Under the pieces are notes generated by a model. It ran no database searches. It had not been told where the DNA came from and saw only the letters and a program-made list of their open reading frames with translations. Source: Monoplex corrugatus (taxonomy: Eukaryota; Mollusca; Gastropoda; Littorinimorpha; Ranellidae). From it: DNA of 64,000 nt. Of the stretch, positions 59,085-64,000 are shown one piece after another. The first letter of the stretch is position 1. Each line of letters starts with the position of its first letter. Position numbers and translations under genes: made by a program. The stretch lies in assembly GCA_030674185.1 (NCBI GenBank), contig CM060312.1:60991078-61055077 (forward strand), written 5' to 3'.

Positions 59085-59590
59085 AAGGGAGAGAGAGAGA
59101 AAGAGAGAGACAGAAAGAGAGAGACAGAAAGGGACAGAGAGAGAGGTTGATAAACAAACACTATAAATTTCTGCACTATACGTGTGCGACAGGTTGCATT
59201 CGGTTTATGTTTAGACGTAGCTATTATGCTTCCTGTACCTTGCGATTATATTACAGACACTTGACAATTGATATATTACTGGAACATTCATAGCAGAAGG
59301 TGCACGTTGCTTGTGTCATTGAAGCAAAGCGGGGCGGGGCGGGGCGGGGCAGTCTGACATTGCTGACTGCAAATCATAAGAGCTTAATTTTGACAGCATT
59401 TGAGACGAGAAGTTTATTCAGTTGAATCAACAGAGTCGATGAAATTGCCAATGATAGAAGAGCACAAAGATAAAAGCTGCTTGCAATTCTTATTCTTATC
59501 ATTGCTCAAAGCCCAGCCGACTGTGTAAAGCCGTATCAGGGCGATAACCAGTTTAATGCACATACAGTACTTCAACAGGAAATAGGAAAA
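57913..59590 (-). repeat. Right arm flank of giant inverted repeat
   Basis: The reverse complement of the left flank 37385-39325, in mirrored order. It includes the CA run (58700-58915), CAACTAGTTGTTTCAG, the GA run (59055-59145) and TTTAGACGTAGC. Differences from the left arm are microsatellite length and a GGGGC expansion. Confidence 0.85.
59331..59350 (+). repeat. (GGGGC)4, G-quadruplex-type repeat
   Basis: Four perfect GGGGC units where the left-arm counterpart (about 37623) has a single CCCCGC. Four G4 tracts with one-base loops fit the intramolecular quadruplex pattern. Confidence 0.85.
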
Positions 59591-59946
59591 AGAAAATAAA
59601 GTACACCTATCAATGCATTTGAACACATAATCTAATGAGATGCCCCTGACGTTTACCACTCCGTCTAATTTATGGCACGGGGGATTTAAAAACACATACC
59701 TGAATCCAAATTTAAGCATAGCTAAAAATATTAAAGCGTGTATAAGAACGGGTCTAAATTAACTAAAATTGCTTATGCGTATCACACTTCCCTAGTGCTT
59801 AAAATGCATTTAACACATGCACCTAATTATTAATTCTAAGACGTAGGACTTTATCGAACACATACAGGTGAATGGATCAGCCAGGCAGAAAATGATAGGA
59901 AAAATGACAGAAAGCAAAGGAATAAGGTAGAAACAAAGAGAGTGAT
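59591..59946 (-). repeat. Outer flank of right arm (shared with 46.1-47.2 kb)
   Basis: Holds the AT-rich outer part present in the right and middle copies but not in the left copy. The final 12 bases (59935-59946) form the left target-site duplication of the Penelope-like insertion. The flank resumes at 61049-61150. Confidence 0.75.
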
Positions 59947-61048
59947 CCATGCTGAGAGTTTTCTTGTTTCAGCCATATAGGCGTTACTTAATTTTATGAC
60001 CATTGTTTTGTGAAAATTATAATAGGCACAATCTTATTATAATTTACACATATATCACGCCTAAACGAATATTATCCATCAAGGAATTTCACTTACTTTT
60101 TGTTAGGCTGTTCCCCTTCTTCATCTTTGTTTCTGATCTTTTCATAAGCTGCCAGGGTAGATTTGACTATTTGGGTCTTCAATTTCTTGCTGTAGCCGCA
60201 GTACTGATCAGAAACAAAGATGAAGAAGGGGAACAGCCGATGTACAGGCCGAAAGGTTGGAAGAGAACAGAGAGGAGAGAGGAAAAGAGAAAGAATAAAC
60301 AGGAATGGTATAAGAAAGGAGGATATGAGAGCGTAGTCTTTGTCCCTCCAACACCAAAATCCAAACTGAAGAAAGACTTTGAATGTGAAATCAAGAAAAC
60401 TAACATAAAGATAAGAGTAGTAGAGACATCAGGGAAGTCAATCAAAAACATCCTCCAGCGATCCCACCCGTTTCCCAACAGAAAATGTAATGACCAACAA
60501 AATTGTATGGTATGTGCAGGGAGTGAGAAGGGGGGATGCAGGGCAAACAATATCACATATCAAATAGTGTGTGATAAATGTAAATCTGTTTACTATGGAG
60601 AGACCGCCCGTAATGGCTACAGTAGGGGGTTAGAACACATGGCAGCCTATAAGAACAAAGATAATGACTCAGTCCTCTATAGACATGTTAATACTACACA
60701 CAAACATGAAGAAAACACACCCGAGTTTGTGATGACAGTGACAGGCAAACATAAAAGTGCATTGGACCGGCAAATCAGTGAAGCAGTCCAAATACACAAC
60801 GCCCCAAGCAACCTACTGATGAACAGAAAATCAGAATGGGGTCACACACGGATAGTGAGAAGTGTTCTCACAGCTGAATAGTTCTACAACAAGCCTCTGC
60901 CCACCAGTCTGACGAGGGTTCGCTGAACCGATCAGGCCAAAAAAAAGTAAGTGAAATTCCTTGATGGATAATATTCGTTTAGGCGGGATATATGTGTAAA
61001 TTATAATAAGATTGTGCCTATTATAATTTTCACAAAACATTGGTCATA
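59947..61048 (+). mobile_element. Penelope-like element with 106-bp inverted ends
   Basis: Flanked by AAAGAGAGTGAT (59935-59946 and 61049-61060). The empty site survives in the paralogue near 46190. Inverted terminal blocks 59996-60101 and 60942-61047 differ at only 2 of 106 positions. A second inverted pair of 33 bp (60106-60138 and 60206-60238) forms a hairpin at the 5' side. Penelope-like elements are known to carry terminal repeats in direct or inverted orientation and variable target duplications. Confidence 0.85.
60204..60881 (+). CDS. GIY-YIG endonuclease part of Penelope-like protein
   Basis: The open frame runs from the hairpin to a TAG at 60879-60881. A basic, Lys/Arg/Glu-rich stretch comes first. 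SKLKKDFECEIKKTNIKI and RSHPFPNRKC follow, then a Cys cluster (CNDQQNCMVC, GGCRANNITYQIVCDKC). The nuclease core VYYGETARNGYSRGLEHM comes next, with RQISEAVQIHNAP and NRKSEWG closing the domain. The Tyr-Tyr-Gly, Arg and Glu-His residues expected for GIY-YIG catalysis are present. The reverse transcriptase is absent, so the copy is 5'-truncated, but the remaining frame is undamaged. It may be young. Confidence 0.75.
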   Translation: MIRNKDEEGEQPMYRPKGWKRTERREEKRKNKQEWYKKGGYESVVFVPPTPKSKLKKDFECEIKKTNIKIRVVETSGKSIKNILQRSHPFPNRKCNDQQNCMVCAGSEKGGCRANNITYQIVCDKCKSVYYGETARNGYSRGLEHMAAYKNKDNDSVLYRHVNTTHKHEENTPEFVMTVTGKHKSALDRQISEAVQIHNAPSNLLMNRKSEWGHTRIVRSVLTAE

Positions 61049-61169
61049 AAAGAGAGTGATAGAAAAGAGGAAATTACTAGCACAGAATTTTCAGAAGGTG
61101 GGGATACTTGTTACACTGAAAGAGCACCCAGCATCTTCACAGGGGACGCTGCTTGCAATAAAATCTTTC

Positions 61170-62890
61170 AATATACATGTACGAGTATATCAATAGATAT
61201 CGTTGAGGGTGTTGCTTGCCATAAAATCTGTTCAATTTACATCAGTTTGTATCGTTGAGGGTGCTGCTTGCCATAAAATTTGTTCAATTTACATGTACAT
61301 CAGTTTGTATTGTTGAAGGTGCTGCTTGCCATAAAATCTGTTCAATTTACATCAGTTTGTATCGTTGAGGGTGCTGCTTGCCAAAAATCTGTTCAATTTA
61401 CATCAGTTTATATTGTTGAAGGTGCTGCTTGCCATAAAATCTGTTCAATTTACATCAGTTTATATTGTTGAAGGTGCTGCTTGCCATAAAATCTGTTCAA
61501 TTTACATCAGTTTATATTGTTGAAGGTGCTGCTTGCCATAAAATCTGTTCAATTTACATCAGTTTATATTGTTGAAGGTGCTGCTTTCCATAAAATCTGA
61601 TCAATTTACATCAGTTTATATTGTTGAAGGTGCTGCTTTCCTTAAAATCTGATCAATTTACATCAGTTTGTATCGTTGAAGGTGCTGCTTTCCATAAAAT
61701 CTGATCAATTTACATCAGTTTGTATCATTGAAGGTGCTGCTTTCCATAAAATCTGTTCAATTTACATCAGTTTATATTGTTAAAGTGCAGCTTGCCATAA
61801 AATCTGTTCAATTTACATCAGTTTATATTGTTAAAGTGCAGCTTGCCATAAAATCTGTTCAATTTACATCAGTTTGTATTGTTAAAGTGCAGCTTGCCAT
61901 AAAATCTGTTCAATTTACATCAGTTTGTATAGTTGAAGGTGCTGCTTGCCATAAAATCTGTTCAATTTACATCAGTTTATATTGTTAAAGTGCAGCTTGC
62001 CATAAAATCTGTTCAATTTACATCAGTTTATATTGTTAAAGTGCAGCTTGCCATAAAATCTGTTCAATTTACATCAGTTTATATTGTTAAAGTGCAGCTT
62101 GCCATAAAATCTGTTCAATTTACATCAGTTTATATTGTTGAAGGTGCTGCTTGCCATAAAATCTGTTCAATTTACATCAGTTTATATTGTTGAAGGTGCT
62201 GCTTGCCATAAAATCTGTTCAATTTACATCAGTTTATATTGTTGAAGGTGCTGCTTGCCATAAAATCTGTTCAATTTACATCAGTTTATATTGTTGAAGG
62301 TGCTGCTTGCCATAAAATCTGATCAATTTACATCAGTTTGTATCGTTGAAGGTGCTGCTTGCCATAAAATCTGTTCAATTTACATCAGTTTATATTGTTG
62401 AAGGTGCTGCTTTCCATAAAATCTGTTCAATTTACATCAGTTTATATTGTTGAAGGTGCTGCTTTCCATAAAGTCTGATCAATTTACATCAGTTTATATT
62501 GTTGAAGGTGCTGCTTGCCATAAAATCTGATCAATTTACATCAGTTTGTATCGTTGAAGGTGCTGCTTTCCATAAAATCTTATCAATTTACATCAGTTTG
62601 TATCGTTGAAGGTGCTGCTTGCCATAAAATCTGATCAATTTACATCAGTTTGTATCGTTGAAGGTGCTGCTTGCCATAAAATCTGTTCAATTTACATCAG
62701 TTTATATTGTTAAAGTGCAGCTTGCCATAAAATCTGTTCAATTTACATCAGTTTATATTGTTAAAGTGCAGCTTGCCATAAAATCTGTTCAATTTACATC
62801 AGTTTGTATAGTTGAAGGTGCTGCTTGCAGTAAAATTTGTTCAGTTTATATCGCTGAAGATGCTGCTTGCAATAAAATCTGTTCAATTTA
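61170..62890 (+). repeat. 51/52-bp satellite array
   Basis: About 33 head-to-tail units contain GCTGCTTGCCATAAAATCTG and TTCAATTTACATCAGTTT. Two forms alternate in blocks: 52 bp with TTGAAGGTGCTGC and 51 bp with TTAAAGTGCAGC. Runs of the 51-bp form are open in one frame for up to four units, which yields repetitive pseudo-proteins. The satellite starts where the right-arm outer flank ends. Confidence 0.95.
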
Positions 62891-62949
62891 TGTCATGAAG
62901 ACAAATGAAGGTGCTGTGTCACTGCTGTAGGATACAGAAATCCAAAGAG

Positions 62950-62955
62950 TATGTT

Positions 62956-62991
<36 letters not shown>

Positions 62992-63255
62992 GTAATCATC
63001 ATGCACCCTGCCACATGGCGTTGGCGGTCGTGGCCCTCCATATGAATCTACCCCTCGTCGCCGAGAGCACATATTTCACCCTCTCTGTCCTCAGCCACCC
63101 TGCAAGTCCGTCCAATATTTTCTTCCTGGATCTACCTGGTGTTCTCTTTCCCTCTAGCTTTCCTGTTGTGACCAGGTGCTCCAATTACCCTTTCCTCATA
63201 AAACGATAAAACGGCCTATAAATGTTGCTTGTTTTTTCCCAATCTTCCTTAAAGA
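62950..63255 (-). mobile_element. ATG-tailed LINE 3' fragment
   Basis: A (CAT)n run (62955-62999) leads into ATGCACCCTGCCACATGGCG, the reverse-complemented 3' end. The - strand encodes HLVTTGKLEGKRTPGRSRKK and IWRATTANAMWQG. It is 5'-truncated. A run of more than 15 G follows at about 63266. Confidence 0.8.
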
Positions 63256-63299
63256 GTAGGTAGGCTAGGGGGGGGGGGGGGGGAGAGGAGTGCAGGAAG

Positions 63300-63620
63300 A
63301 CAGACGAGACAAAAAGCGTTAATGACATTTAACAGAGGAACATCATCAGATCACTCTCAAGCCCCAAACAGAACAAGAGGACAACCATCTTCTGTCCAGA
63401 GAGCCGCAAGTGATCCTGATGAGGCCCACATTCGCCACAACCGGCTCAGTGCACACATGAACTTCCAAGTTCAAACTGACGCCTTCACCAACCTGCTACA
63501 GAGCACTTAACTGTCCCCCTCTGTCACATAAAGCGACAGAAGATATGGCCGACTACATCTCCACTGACCACCAATCTCCATGCCAGCCACTGGGACCTGG
63601 TAAAAATCGGCCATAGTCAT
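63300..63620. mobile_element. Unclassified retroelement-like fragment
   Basis: GC-richer than its surroundings and sharing ATGGCCGACTACA with the LINE fragment at 6.64 kb. No defined domain. Confidence 0.3.
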
Positions 63621-63635
63621 CGCCAGGTTAGAATT

Positions 63636-63636
63636 A

Positions 63637-63721
<85 letters not shown>
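63636..63721. repeat. (GT)n microsatellite
   Basis: About 42 pure GT units. The final 279 bases of the window hold no supported feature. Confidence 0.97.
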
Positions 63722-64000
63722 GTGATCACGGCTGTTCCCGAGCAAGATTTTAGTTTGAGAGCAGGAGCGGCTGAGGGGAGGGGGATGGGAGGGGAGAGAT
63801 AAACGATAAGCAGATGTGGACTCTCAAGTGGCAGCTGACCAGTTGAGCGCTCTGCACAGAGCAGTGTGTGAGTGCAACGCGCTGAGCTGTCAAAAGGGAA
63901 CCGCAGGTGTCCGTGATACGAGACTCGTAGAAGGCCATTTAACTTTTTATAGCGTTGCAGTACATGGGTAGGTAGCAAAAGCATTAAATTACAAAGTTTG

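Noticed and set aside
61933..62193. Repetitive 17-residue protein
   Set aside because: The frame is open only because the 51-bp unit is divisible by three and lacks stops. The frame changes in adjacent 52-bp blocks.

Overview
The window is animal nuclear DNA, most likely from a gastropod mollusc. It is very rich in microsatellites and in dead LINE, Penelope-like, Ty3-type and SINE copies. The only convincing host gene is a receptor with a CUB, LDL-receptor-A, C-type-lectin, leucine-rich-repeat and seven-transmembrane architecture, the layout of the GRL101 family known from the snail Lymnaea. No rRNA, ordinary tRNA gene, CRISPR array or bacterial signal was seen.

Region 1 (about 4.0-32.6 kb, + strand) holds this receptor gene. 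Five exons can be read: a CUB exon (4070-4481), an LDLa/lectin-start exon (8093-8258), a lectin-middle exon (20364-20564), a lectin-end/LDLa exon (22758-23307) and a large terminal exon with LDLa, LRR and 7TM parts (30504-32546). The last three junctions agree in phase (2, 2 and 0) and complete domains across introns, so they are linked with confidence. At least one exon between the CUB and LDLa exons, and the signal-peptide exon, were not found. The large introns hold a Ty3 gag-protease relic on the - strand, a Ty3 LTR/primer-site/integrase relic on the + strand, a Penelope-like GIY-YIG fragment, a LINE whose first ORF encodes an SGNH hydrolase, several LINE pieces, and decayed copies of the receptor's own exons (22.2 kb and 27.4 kb).

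Region 2 (32.6-37.4 kb) is intergenic, with a CR1/L2-like LINE on the - strand, other LINE ends, a SINE and microsatellites.

Region 3 (37.4-59.6 kb) is a giant imperfect inverted repeat. Each arm has the same unique-looking flank (GT or CA run, TC or GA run, roughly 900 bp of AT-rich DNA) followed by kilobases of one satellite with 29-bp and 43-bp monomers. The arms face each other around a spacer near 45-48 kb. Five later insertions sit in or between the arms: LINE pieces at 39.3 and 46.3 kb, a tRNA-type SINE at 42.2 kb, a 245-bp element at 50.2 kb and a nearly full-length LINE at 52.3-56.3 kb. Four of the five carry clear target-site duplications.

Region 4 (59.6-64.0 kb) contains a 1.1-kb Penelope-like insertion with 106-bp near-identical inverted ends and a 12-bp target duplication. 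Its empty-site paralogue is present at 46.2 kb. A 51/52-bp satellite and LINE ends follow.

All product names come from reading translations by eye. No database search was possible.
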